From Gammaproteobacteria bacterium (GTDB taxonomy: Bacteria; Pseudomonadota; Gammaproteobacteria; Xanthomonadales; Marinicellaceae): a DNA stretch of 64,000 bases. A program made the translations under genes and the position numbers. Shown here piece by piece: positions 41,208-50,756 of the stretch (within the stretch, counting starts at the first letter, position 1; the number at the start of each line of letters is the position of its first letter). The notes beneath the pieces are model-generated. The model saw only the letters and a program-made list of their open reading frames with translations. It searched no databases and was not told the DNA's origin. The DNA lies in contig JAJRQG010000109.1 in the NCBI GenBank assembly GCA_024280395.1, positions 1-64,000 of the forward strand, in the 5' to 3' direction.

Positions 41208-42126
41208 TTCCAAAGGGCAATACAAATCATCGTGGCAAGATGTCCATGGATTGTTTCTGCTAAATAAACCTACTGGTATCACATCAAATCAAGCCTTGCA
41301 AAAAGTCAGACGAGTTTTCAATGCAAAAAAAGCAGGCCATACTGGATCACTGGATCCAATGGCAACGGGATTATTGCCTTGTTGTTTTGGTGATGCCACC
41401 AAAGTTGCAGGACTAATGCTCAATGCCGACAAGGTGTATATTGCAGAATGTGAAATTGGCAGTCAAACCGACACGGGTGATGCCACGGGCACAGTGGTAA
41501 AAACTTCGGACAAAGTTAGTCTAACTGAGCAAGAAATAAAAATCGCAACAGAAAAACTAACTGGCGACATCAAACAAATTCCCCCCATGTATTCAGCCTT
41601 GCACCACAATGGCAAACGGTTGTATGAATTGGCAAGAGCAGGGATAGAAGTAGATCGACCGGCACGAGAAATCACTATTCATCAATTTAAAGTTCTAGAA
41701 ATTGGAAGCAATTCACCACAAACCATCAAATTTGAAATTAAAGTATCCAAAGGCACATATATACGTACCTTGCTCGAAGACTTTGCCAAAATCAATGGTA
41801 CGGTTGCACACATGACCAGTTTGCATCGCACACAACTGGGTATTCTAAAAGGCAATATGTTGACTATCGAAGACCTAGAACAAGCCGAAAATTCTTTTGA
41901 CTTATTTCAATCAATGGACACCGCTCTGATTGAATACGAGAGAGTACAACTCAACCCAGAACAGATTCAAAACCTCATACATGGCAAACGCTTCAACTGC
42001 GATTATCAACCCGCCATCTACAGAATCTACGATGAAAACAGCAAATTCATAGGCCTAGGCGAAGCCCAGCACAACGGCCAATTTAAAGTTAAAAATCTAT
42101 TTTTGAAATCTTATCAAGATAAGTAG
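41173..42126 (+). CDS. truB: tRNA pseudouridine(55) synthase TruB (start uncertain)
   Basis: GLFLLNKPTGITSNQALQKVRR, AGHTGSLDPMATGLLP; GTG start overlaps rbfA by 35 nt. Confidence 0.94.
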   Translation: MTATQVLKKKSNSKGQYKSSWQDVHGLFLLNKPTGITSNQALQKVRRVFNAKKAGHTGSLDPMATGLLPCCFGDATKVAGLMLNADKVYIAECEIGSQTDTGDATGTVVKTSDKVSLTEQEIKIATEKLTGDIKQIPPMYSALHHNGKRLYELARAGIEVDRPAREITIHQFKVLEIGSNSPQTIKFEIKVSKGTYIRTLLEDFAKINGTVAHMTSLHRTQLGILKGNMLTIEDLEQAENSFDLFQSMDTALIEYERVQLNPEQIQNLIHGKRFNCDYQPAIYRIYDENSKFIGLGEAQHNGQFKVKNLFLKSYQDK

Positions 42127-42183
42127 TGTGATTTTAATAAATTGTGAAATTATAAATTAATACAAATATAGATTTGTAATATT

Positions 42184-42273
42184 ACTCATATCGGGTAGTT
42201 GGCTTCAGTCAACACTTTTATGATATGGCCAAGGTTTTATGGGTTGACTGAAGCCAACTACTCAAATATGAGT
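42184..42273. repeat. REPIN-like element: two inverted GTAG-palindrome units inside a longer inverted repeat
   Basis: GTAGTTGGCTTCAGTCAAC (42195-42213) / GTTGACTGAAGCCAACTAC (42243-42261), perfect 19-bp arms; outer arms ACTCATAT / ATATGAGT. Confidence 0.75.
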
Positions 42274-42397
42274 CTTTTAATGTTCATAGTTGAGTTTTGA
42301 ATATGTAGACTTCCCTTAAATGTAAAAAAATCATTTAACAATAGATATTCTGTCGCATGTGGGTTTTAATACGTTAATTACATTATAAATTTGCGGG

Positions 42398-42784
42398 ATG
42401 AAAAACACACCAATCAAAATCACTTTATTCTTCATTATCTTCTCATTGTATTCTTGTACAAAATTTGGACCTGAGCACGAAAAAGCTTGGGAGTTAATAG
42501 ACAAAGGTGCTTTGTTGATCGATGTTAGAACCAAAGAAGAGTTCCGAGGTGGACATTTGGCCAGTGCACTCAATATTGAATACGAAAATATTGCCCAAAT
42601 TAGCCAAGCAATTGGGCAAGATAAAAACCGCTCCGTGGTTTTGTATTGTCGCTCTGGTAATCGCGCATCGGTGGTTTTAAGTGAATTGTCAAAATTGGGT
42701 TATAACAATATTTACAATGCAGGTGGTTTGAGTGCCATGCAAGCAGCTTTAGAAAGTCTTAACTCGATTAATAAAGACAATTAA
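42398..42784 (+). CDS. Rhodanese-like domain lipoprotein
   Basis: Lipobox LYSC; LIDVRTKEEFRGGHLASALNI; YCRSGNRASVV. Confidence 0.88.
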   Translation: MKNTPIKITLFFIIFSLYSCTKFGPEHEKAWELIDKGALLIDVRTKEEFRGGHLASALNIEYENIAQISQAIGQDKNRSVVLYCRSGNRASVVLSELSKLGYNNIYNAGGLSAMQAALESLNSINKDN

Positions 42785-43380
42785 TGATTTTCAAAACACT
42801 CACAATTTCTATTTTATTTAGTTTGTTGATTTCATGTTCGGAGCCTGAAGATAGAACCATAACAATTTCTGCATGTGCTAAAAGTCTAAGTAATGGAGAA
42901 GTTGTCGAGTGTGATGAAAATGCAGAATCAAGTTTAGACATTACCATAAAATTTTTTAATAATTTAGATAAAATCAATCCAGGCCCAAAAATTCCAGCAC
43001 TTCATGAGTATCATACCGCTGTAAATGTAAATGAGAAAGGAGTGATTGAATTAAAAAATGGTCAGAAAATAGCTTTTGCAGGTATGCAATGTAACTACAT
43101 TGACTTGAAGAAGTATATAGATGGGTTTATGATTAAAGACAAGGATGCCAGAATTGTATATTTGCCAACTGGATACACAAAAGAAAATATTGTGTTTGCA
43201 TATATTTGGGAAGTATTTCCCGATGTTGAAAGGGAATATAAACAACGAGGTTGGGGAAACTATGGAAACCCAACCCATGAAACTGTTTTAGTCAGCAAGT
43301 GGTGCAAACCAGTAGAGCAAGAAGGGCACAAGTTCCACAAAAGATTCACCAAGATAAACACCTTTGCAGAGACACGATAA
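42784..43380 (+). CDS. Hypothetical lipoprotein
   Basis: Lipobox LLISCSEPED; ATG overlaps upstream stop. Confidence 0.65.
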   Translation: MIFKTLTISILFSLLISCSEPEDRTITISACAKSLSNGEVVECDENAESSLDITIKFFNNLDKINPGPKIPALHEYHTAVNVNEKGVIELKNGQKIAFAGMQCNYIDLKKYIDGFMIKDKDARIVYLPTGYTKENIVFAYIWEVFPDVEREYKQRGWGNYGNPTHETVLVSKWCKPVEQEGHKFHKRFTKINTFAETR

Positions 43381-43424
43381 TTAATATTTGGAATACACAT
43401 TTCAGACGATGAAAGGCACAACTA

Positions 43425-43844
43425 ATGGCAAAAGTTACACTATTGAAACCCGAAATATCAAAACTTGATTTAACGTTGTATCAATCCAAAGTTCCAGCGG
43501 GATTTCCTTCTCCTGCTACCGAATATTTGGGTGATACTTTGGACTTGAATGACTATCTAATCAACAATCCAACGGCTTCATTTTTTGCCAAAGTGGAGGG
43601 AGACAGCATGATTGGTGCGGGTATTTTTGAAGGGGATTTATTGGTTATTGATAAATCTTTAAATGCCAAGCACAAGGACATTGTGATTGCTTCGGTGAAT
43701 GATGAGTTTACTGTGAAGCGTTTAGATACCAGAGATGGGATCCAATTAATTGCCGAAAACACCGCATACAAGCCAATAAAATTAACGGGTGAAATGGAAT
43801 TTTCTATTTGGGGAGTGGTCACTGGCGTGGTTCGCAAGTTTTGA
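43425..43844 (+). CDS. umuD: UmuD-like SOS mutagenesis protein (LexA/S24 family)
   Basis: PAGFPSPATEYLGDTLDLNDYLI cleavage-site region, VEGDSMIGAGIFEGDLLVID catalytic Ser, TVKRL. Confidence 0.93.
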   Translation: MAKVTLLKPEISKLDLTLYQSKVPAGFPSPATEYLGDTLDLNDYLINNPTASFFAKVEGDSMIGAGIFEGDLLVIDKSLNAKHKDIVIASVNDEFTVKRLDTRDGIQLIAENTAYKPIKLTGEMEFSIWGVVTGVVRKF

Positions 43845-43869
43845 TAAAGCCCATGATTAAACTACGAAC

Positions 43870-45126
43870 ATGATAGCTATTTGTGATGTTAATAATTTTT
43901 ATGTGTCTTGTGAGCGGGCGTTTAATCCTGCGATTTGGCACAAGCCCGTTATTGTGTTGTCTAACAACGATGGTTGTGCGGTGGCACGTTCCAATCAGGT
44001 AAAAAAACTGGGCATAAAAACAGGCGACCCCGTGTTTAAAATCAGACATTTAATTGCCAAGCACAAAATTCAGGTATTTTCTTCCAACTATATACTCTAT
44101 GGCGATATGTCGCATCGGGTCGATGATATTATTGCCCAATATTCGGATCAGGTTGAAAATTACAGCATTGATGAGTCTTTTCTTCGCTTTGATGGCTTTG
44201 AACACTTGGACTTAACCGAGCATTGCCAAAAAATGGTCAAACAAATTTGGCAATGGCTAAGTCTACCTGTTTGTGTTGGTATTGCTCCCACAAAAACATT
44301 GGCGAAAGTCGCAGGATATTATGCCAAGAAGATGAAAATATCAGGCGGTGTATTGGAATTATCACATGATTGGCAAATTCAAAAAGCCTTAAAAAAATTC
44401 CCTGTAGGCAAGCTTTGGGGCGTGGGTCGCAGAGGCAAAGAGCAGCTAAATAACATGGGGATTTATAGCGCATTAGAATTAAGAAACGCCGATCTTAAAA
44501 CCATGCGAAAAACCTTTTCGGTGGTGATGGAACGCACCATCATGGAATTGCGCGGTATCAGTTGTATTGCCTTTGATGCCGATCCCGAAAAGAAAAAACA
44601 AATCGTTTGTACCCGTTCGTTTGGCAACAAAATCCAAGAACTAAAACCCTTGCAAGAAGCCATTGCCTATCATGTTACTAGAGCTTGCGTCACTTTGCGC
44701 GAACAAGGTTCGGTTGCCAAATCCATTAATGTCGGACTCACCACCAGTCATCACAATATTCAATACCAACAGCACACACAATCACGAACCATACCACTGC
44801 CACAAGCCAGCGATTACACGGCTGATTTTTTACATGCGGCAAGTCTCGCTTTGCAACAGTTGTTTAAATCAGATCAACGTTATAAAAAGGCTGGCATTAT
44901 GTTGGCTGATATCAGTGATACAAATACCGTTCAATTGGATATGTTTAACCAGTCATCAGGCAGAAGCAACGATTTAATGAAGACATTGGATTCAATAAAT
45001 ACAAAGTTTGGCAAAGGCTCTTTGCGCAGTGCCCAAGAAGGTTTTAGCCAAAAATGGGCCATGCGCGCCAATACCAAATCGCCAGAATGCACGACCAACT
45101 GGAACCAGTTGATCACTGTGTCATAA
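43870..45126 (+). CDS. umuC: DNA polymerase V catalytic subunit UmuC
   Basis: AICDVNNFYVSCERAFNP, VVLSNNDGCAVARS-type, YSIDESFL. Confidence 0.95.
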   Translation: MIAICDVNNFYVSCERAFNPAIWHKPVIVLSNNDGCAVARSNQVKKLGIKTGDPVFKIRHLIAKHKIQVFSSNYILYGDMSHRVDDIIAQYSDQVENYSIDESFLRFDGFEHLDLTEHCQKMVKQIWQWLSLPVCVGIAPTKTLAKVAGYYAKKMKISGGVLELSHDWQIQKALKKFPVGKLWGVGRRGKEQLNNMGIYSALELRNADLKTMRKTFSVVMERTIMELRGISCIAFDADPEKKKQIVCTRSFGNKIQELKPLQEAIAYHVTRACVTLREQGSVAKSINVGLTTSHHNIQYQQHTQSRTIPLPQASDYTADFLHAASLALQQLFKSDQRYKKAGIMLADISDTNTVQLDMFNQSSGRSNDLMKTLDSINTKFGKGSLRSAQEGFSQKWAMRANTKSPECTTNWNQLITVS

Positions 45127-45128
45127 AA

Positions 45129-46352
45129 TTAACCGGCTTTTTTTAAAATATTGAATTTCAGGGATAAGTTATTCAGTGCTTGGTCTAAATCAGCAATAAT
45201 ATCGTCCACATCTTCCAGTCCAACCGATAAGCGCAACAAAGTTGGGCTAATCAAGTGTTCGGCTAGCTCTTCTTCGGTATAGGTTGAATGGGTCATGGAT
45301 GCTGGATGCTGGATTAAGGTTTCGGTATCGCCCAAGCTTACGGCACACAATATCATTTGCAACTGATTGATAAATTCAGCACCTGTTTCTCGATCTCCGA
45401 TAACTTCAAAAGCAATCATACCGCCTGATTGGTCCATTTGCTTTTGAGCCAAATCATATTGTTCAAAATCGGGTAGTCCAGGATAATAAACTTTACTAAC
45501 CAAATCATGTGCATCTAGATACTTAGCAACTTTCATGGCATTCTCACAATGTCTATCCATGCGCACATGTAAGGTTTTCAAACCACGTAATATTAATGCA
45601 ATGTCCATTGCAGAAATGACCGAACCAGTCATGTCTTTTAAGCCATAATAACGAATGGTTTCTAAGGTTTCGGCATCGCCAATCACGAATCCAGCGATTA
45701 AATCGCCGTGGCCTCCTAAATATTTGGTCGCAGAATGTACAACTAGATCTGCGCCCATTTCAATCGGTCTTTGCAGATAAGGCGAGCAATAGGTGTTATC
45801 AATGATTAATTTTGCATCGGTATCTTGGGTGATGTCTGCCAGTGCTTGAATGTCAATTAAACGCATATTGGGATTGGCAGGAGATTCTGCGTAAACAATT
45901 TTTGTTTTATCCGAAATAATATTCTTTAGATTTTCTACATCAGTCAAATCACAATAAGTAATGGTTATGCCAAACTTCTTTAAGCCATGTTCAAGAAAAC
46001 TAAAAGTACAACCATATAAAGTGGTATCGGCGATGATTTCATCACCTGGTGCGACTATAGACCAAAAAGCCGAAGTAATCGCACCCATGCCAGAGGCCGT
46101 AGCCAATGCCGCTTCGCCACCTTCTAAATTGGCCATTCTTTGTTCCAATAAAGACTGAGAAGGGGTGCCCAATCTTGAATAAATATAATGATTGTTTTCA
46201 CCTTCAAAAGCATCGGCCCCTTGTTGAACATTGTCAAAGGCAAAGGTCGAAGTCATGTAAATAGGTGGATTTAATGAACCGTGAAATTGTTTGGCATCGT
46301 ATCCATGGTGAATGGCTCGGGTTTGGAATTTGGTATTCTTATTCATTGTCAT
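45129..46352 (-). CDS. megL: Cys/Met metabolism PLP-dependent enzyme, probable methionine gamma-lyase
   Basis: AIHHGYDAKQFHGSLNPPIYMTSTFAF, YIYSRLGTPSQSLLEQRMANLEGGEAALATASGMGAI, VVHSATKYLGGHGDLIAG. Confidence 0.85.
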   Translation of the reverse strand: MTMNKNTKFQTRAIHHGYDAKQFHGSLNPPIYMTSTFAFDNVQQGADAFEGENNHYIYSRLGTPSQSLLEQRMANLEGGEAALATASGMGAITSAFWSIVAPGDEIIADTTLYGCTFSFLEHGLKKFGITITYCDLTDVENLKNIISDKTKIVYAESPANPNMRLIDIQALADITQDTDAKLIIDNTYCSPYLQRPIEMGADLVVHSATKYLGGHGDLIAGFVIGDAETLETIRYYGLKDMTGSVISAMDIALILRGLKTLHVRMDRHCENAMKVAKYLDAHDLVSKVYYPGLPDFEQYDLAQKQMDQSGGMIAFEVIGDRETGAEFINQLQMILCAVSLGDTETLIQHPASMTHSTYTEEELAEHLISPTLLRLSVGLEDVDDIIADLDQALNNLSLKFNILKKAG

Positions 46353-46413
46353 TGTTCTTTATTAAATTTGTACCCATTTTATCTTTAGCAGGGTAATTAA
46401 AATAACATTATTG

Positions 46414-46431
46414 TGTAATTTAATCTTTACA
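46414..46431. promoter_or_regulatory. TyrR-box-like site 1
   Basis: TGTAAT-TTAATC-TTTACA against consensus TGTAAA-N6-TTTACA. Confidence 0.65.
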
Positions 46432-46479
46432 ACTAGATTGAACAATTTCCTAACAGATTAGTTTTAAAGCTTTTTTTAC

Positions 46480-46497
46480 TGTACACAATTCATTACA
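46480..46497. promoter_or_regulatory. TyrR-box-like site 2 (weaker)
   Basis: TGTACA-CAATTC-ATTACA (TGTA-N10-TACA), 8 bp before the regulator ATG. Confidence 0.45.
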
Positions 46498-46505
46498 ATA
46501 CAAAC

Positions 46506-48002
46506 ATGAAAATAAAATTAACCACAGAAAACAAGTTGGGATTGTCCAAAGAGATATTGGCAGTGCTGGCAAAGAATGACATAGATGTTAAAAAAGTTGA
46601 GGTAGAAACAGGCTTGATGTTTGTTGAAACCGAAGCCATAGGCAAGCAACAAGAAGCAAAAATGGCATCGTTGTTGATGCAAATAGCCGGAGTTAAATGG
46701 GTGGAAACCATTGGCAATATGCCAGCACACGAGAAAAATTTATTTTTGACTTCGTTGCTCAATGCGGTACCTGACCCAGTGATTGGAATTAACAATAAGG
46801 GAAAAATCATTTATCGAAACGATAAGGCGAGAAAAAGCTTCAGACTCGAAAAATCCAAACGGTATTCAATTAAAGATGTGTTTTCGCAAAGTGATTGGGC
46901 GGGTAAGATTGATGTTGCCGCATCTGGAAATTTACCTGTACATATTAATACCATTGCAGGAGCCATGTTGGTGGAGGTGCGTGCCATTACTGAAAGTGAA
47001 AAAAAAGCCATCGGAGCCGTTTTGATTTTTCATAAATTAGAAAACATTGCCGCTCGATCCCATGTCATTGCGGGTGCAGGCATCAAAGGGTTTGACAGTT
47101 TGATTGCTAAAAATCCAAAAATGCAAGACATCATTAATCGAGCCAAACACATGTGCAATACCCAGGTACCCTTGGTGATTTATGGAGAAGGCGGCGTGGG
47201 AAAGAAAACCATTGCTCAAGCCATTCACCATACAGGTGAACGCAAAAATAAATTATTTTCCACGATTGATTGTTCTACCATCAAACCATCACAGATAAAA
47301 ACAGATTTATTTGGTTTGGCCAATCCTGTGGATGGTAAGGCGGGGTTGTTAGAAATTTCTGATGGCGGCACTATATATTTACAATCCATTCAGGATATGT
47401 CCCTAGAGTGCCAAGAATTGTTGTTGGGTTTCATAGAAACAAAATCCTTCAAACGCATCGGTGGTAAAATCACTCGAGAATCAGACATAAAAATTATTGC
47501 CTCCAGTCCAGAGCCTCTAAAAACATATGTCCAATCGCATGCGTTTAATAGCGGTTTGTTTTATGCCTTGGACATTACGCAACTAAATATTCCTCCCTTG
47601 CGAGAAAGGCAAGATGAGGTTGAGAGTTATATTGCTACTTTCTTGCAACAATTTAAGCAACAGTCGGGCAAAGATGTATCAGAGCTTACTTTTGATGCAT
47701 TAAATAAAATAAAATCTTATTTTTGGCCAGGCAATAATGCTCAACTCAAAGATGTTTTGTATAAGGCTAGCATGGTTACTGATAGCAATACCATTGATGC
47801 TGAGCACATAGAAATTGAAGGTCATGTGCAGATAGAAAGTAATCTAGATAATCGATCATTGCCACAGGCGGTTGCAGAGTTTGAAAAGCATTTCTTGCAA
47901 CACTGGTATCAAAAATATTCTTCTACACGTAAATTGGCACAACAGTTGGGCGTATCACACACAACCATTGCACAAAAGTTGAATAAGTATGAAATCAATT
48001 AA
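46506..48002 (+). CDS. tyrR: TyrR-like transcriptional regulator (ACT, PAS, AAA+, HTH)
   Basis: N-terminal ACT-like LTTENKLGLSKEILAVLAKNDIDVKKVEVE; no GAFTGA motif; C-terminal HTH STRKLAQQLGVSHTTIAQKLNKY. Confidence 0.8.
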   Translation: MKIKLTTENKLGLSKEILAVLAKNDIDVKKVEVETGLMFVETEAIGKQQEAKMASLLMQIAGVKWVETIGNMPAHEKNLFLTSLLNAVPDPVIGINNKGKIIYRNDKARKSFRLEKSKRYSIKDVFSQSDWAGKIDVAASGNLPVHINTIAGAMLVEVRAITESEKKAIGAVLIFHKLENIAARSHVIAGAGIKGFDSLIAKNPKMQDIINRAKHMCNTQVPLVIYGEGGVGKKTIAQAIHHTGERKNKLFSTIDCSTIKPSQIKTDLFGLANPVDGKAGLLEISDGGTIYLQSIQDMSLECQELLLGFIETKSFKRIGGKITRESDIKIIASSPEPLKTYVQSHAFNSGLFYALDITQLNIPPLRERQDEVESYIATFLQQFKQQSGKDVSELTFDALNKIKSYFWPGNNAQLKDVLYKASMVTDSNTIDAEHIEIEGHVQIESNLDNRSLPQAVAEFEKHFLQHWYQKYSSTRKLAQQLGVSHTTIAQKLNKYEIN

Positions 48003-48056
48003 TATGTTTGTTAAAATGCAAGTCCTAATTCTAGAACGGTTCTTGGAGAATCATTA

Positions 48057-49766
48057 ATGCCTTTGAATACACCACACGGCGGAAAATTAACCAATCTGAT
48101 TCCTGAGCAAATGCAGATAGACGCGTTAAAGCAAGCTAGCATGAATATGCCGAGTTGGAATTTAACCGATAGGCAATTGTGTGATTTGGAATTGTTGCTC
48201 AATGGCGGATTTTCACCATTAACAGGCTTTATGAGTAGGTTGGATTTTGATTCCGTTTTGAAAAACATGAGACTAACCGACGGAACGTTGTGGTCAATGC
48301 CAATAACATTGGACGTGACAGCAGAGCTGGCCGAGCAATTGAAACAAGGCGATAAACTGGCATTAAGAGATGTTGAAGGCGTGGCTATTGCTGTGATTAC
48401 CATTGCGGATATTTGGAAGGTTGATAAAGATACTGAGGCACAACAGGTTTATGGTACTACCGATGAAAAACATCCTGCAGTTAAATATCTAAATGACAAT
48501 ATCCATGAGTTTTATATTGGGGGAAAAATTGAAGGATTGCAGTTGCCCATTCATTATGACTATCGCAAACACCGCCATACGCCATTGGAATTAAGACAAA
48601 AGTTTGAACGCTTAACTTGGAACAAAGTGGTTGCATTTCAAACCCGCAATCCGATGCATCGAGCGCACCAAGAAATCACCATGCATGCAGCAAAAAATAT
48701 TCAAGCCAACTTATTGATTCATCCCGTTGTGGGCATGACAAAACCGGGTGACATTGATCATTTTACTCGGGTAAAATGTTATGAAGAATTGCTTAAAAAA
48801 TTCCCTGAGAAAACCACCACTTTGTCCTTGTTGCCCTTGGCGATGAGAATGGGAGGGCCCAGAGAGGCTTTGTGGCACGCCATAATACGCAAAAATTTTG
48901 GTTGTTCTCATTTGATAGTAGGACGTGATCATGCTGGCCCTGGAAATGATTCGAATGACAATCCCTTTTATGGGCCTTATGAGGCACAAGAATTATTAAT
49001 GCAACATCAAGAAGAGTTGGGAATCGAAATGGTGCCTTTTGAAATGATGTTGTATTCATCAGATCGTTCTGAATATATTCCTGCATCAGAAGTCAGCAAA
49101 GATGAGAATATTCTCAATATATCAGGAACAGAGTTGCGCAGAAGGCTGCAACTTGGATTGGATATACCGGCTTGGTTTTCTTATCCTGAAGTGGTGAAAA
49201 TTTTACAAAAAAGTTATCCTCCGCGGAACAAACAAGGCTTTACAATTTTCTTCACAGGTTTGTCAGGTTCGGGAAAATCCACGATTGCCAATGCTTTAAT
49301 GACGACCTTGATGGAAATGGTGGAGCGCCCAATTACATTATTGGATGGGGACATTGTGCGAAAAAACCTGTCATCAGAGTTAGGATTTTCGCAAGAACAC
49401 AGGAACTTAAATGTACTAAGAATTGGTTATGTTGCCAGTGAGATCACTAAAAATCGAGGCATTGCTATCTGTGCTCCGATTGCTCCGTATTCGAAGACCC
49501 GTGATCAAGTGCGTCAAGAAATAGAGCCATTGGGTGGATTTCTAGAGGTTCATGTCTCGACTTCAATTGAAGTTTGTGAGGGCAGAGACCGCAAAGGCTT
49601 GTATGCAAAAGCCAGAGCTGGAATCATCAAAGAATTCACTGGTATTAGTGACCCATATGAAAGTCCAGTTAATCCAGAAGTGGTGATTGATACCGAATAC
49701 TGTCAACCAGCAGAAGCGGCACAAAAAATCATATTGAAACTTGAAGCCATGGGATTGATTAAGTAA
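48057..49766 (+). CDS. Bifunctional sulfate adenylyltransferase / adenylylsulfate kinase
   Basis: Sat: QTRNPMHRAHQEITMHAA, GRDHAGPGND; APS kinase: FFTGLSGSGKSTIANAL, LLDGDIVRKNLSSELGFS. Confidence 0.93.
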   Translation: MPLNTPHGGKLTNLIPEQMQIDALKQASMNMPSWNLTDRQLCDLELLLNGGFSPLTGFMSRLDFDSVLKNMRLTDGTLWSMPITLDVTAELAEQLKQGDKLALRDVEGVAIAVITIADIWKVDKDTEAQQVYGTTDEKHPAVKYLNDNIHEFYIGGKIEGLQLPIHYDYRKHRHTPLELRQKFERLTWNKVVAFQTRNPMHRAHQEITMHAAKNIQANLLIHPVVGMTKPGDIDHFTRVKCYEELLKKFPEKTTTLSLLPLAMRMGGPREALWHAIIRKNFGCSHLIVGRDHAGPGNDSNDNPFYGPYEAQELLMQHQEELGIEMVPFEMMLYSSDRSEYIPASEVSKDENILNISGTELRRRLQLGLDIPAWFSYPEVVKILQKSYPPRNKQGFTIFFTGLSGSGKSTIANALMTTLMEMVERPITLLDGDIVRKNLSSELGFSQEHRNLNVLRIGYVASEITKNRGIAICAPIAPYSKTRDQVRQEIEPLGGFLEVHVSTSIEVCEGRDRKGLYAKARAGIIKEFTGISDPYESPVNPEVVIDTEYCQPAEAAQKIILKLEAMGLIK

Positions 49767-50753
49767 ATGTCTCAAAATGAACCTAAAGTTGGCGTATTGA
49801 TCTGTAATCTGGGCTCGCCTGATGCGCCCGAGAAAAACGCAGTAAGACGTTACTTAAAACAGTTTTTAAGTGATCCACGTGTTATTCAGCCCGTTGTTGC
49901 TAAGTGGGTTTGGTGGTTGATATTGAATGTTATCATACTCAATACCCGTCCTAAAAAATCGGCCAAACTGTATCAATCTATCTGGAATAAGTTTGGCAAA
50001 GGTGCGCCATTGGTAGCGATTACTGAAAAACAATTACTGGCTTTGCAGAAGAAATTCGCCAACACCAATATTCATGTTGAAATGGCGATGCGTTATGGTA
50101 ACCCATCGATACAATCGGGCATGGATAAATTGCTGAAGAAAAATATTGATAAATTGATTGTGTTGCCACTTTATCCTCAATACTCAAGAACAACCACAGA
50201 GTCAACATTTGATGAAATCCATCAAATAAAGACAGCAACAAATAACTTTCCATCGTTGCAATTAATCAGCAGTTACCATACTCATCCACGTTACATTAAA
50301 GCGTTGAAACAAAGCATAGAAAAACATTGGCAACAACATGGGAAACCACAAAAATTGATTATCTCCTTTCATGGGATTCCTAAGATATATGTTGAAAATG
50401 GTGATGTATATCCACGACACTGTGATGAAACTGCTGATTTGCTGATTAAAGCCCTGGAGTTAAAATCTGAAGATTACTTGGTCTGTTATCAATCCAGGTT
50501 TGGTAAACTCGAATGGTTGCAGCCTTATTTGGATAAAACCTTACAATCTTTGCCTGCTCAAGGGATTACTGATGTGCAGGTTATTTGCCCAGGGTTTGCG
50601 GCAGATTGTTTGGAAACTTTAGAAGAAATTGAGCAAGAGAACAGAGGTTATTTTTTACAAGCGGGTGGAAAAAAATACAGTTATATTTCTGCATTAAATG
50701 AAACTGATTCACATATCGCGCTTCTAGAAAGCGTTATTACAAAACAGCTTTAA
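49767..50753 (+). CDS. hemH: Ferrochelatase
   Basis: VGVLICNLGSPDAPEKNAVRRYLKQFLSDPRVI, IISFHGIPKIYVENGDVYPRHC, VICPGFAADCLETLEEI. Confidence 0.95.
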   Translation: MSQNEPKVGVLICNLGSPDAPEKNAVRRYLKQFLSDPRVIQPVVAKWVWWLILNVIILNTRPKKSAKLYQSIWNKFGKGAPLVAITEKQLLALQKKFANTNIHVEMAMRYGNPSIQSGMDKLLKKNIDKLIVLPLYPQYSRTTTESTFDEIHQIKTATNNFPSLQLISSYHTHPRYIKALKQSIEKHWQQHGKPQKLIISFHGIPKIYVENGDVYPRHCDETADLLIKALELKSEDYLVCYQSRFGKLEWLQPYLDKTLQSLPAQGITDVQVICPGFAADCLETLEEIEQENRGYFLQAGGKKYSYISALNETDSHIALLESVITKQL

Positions 50754-50756
50754 CCA

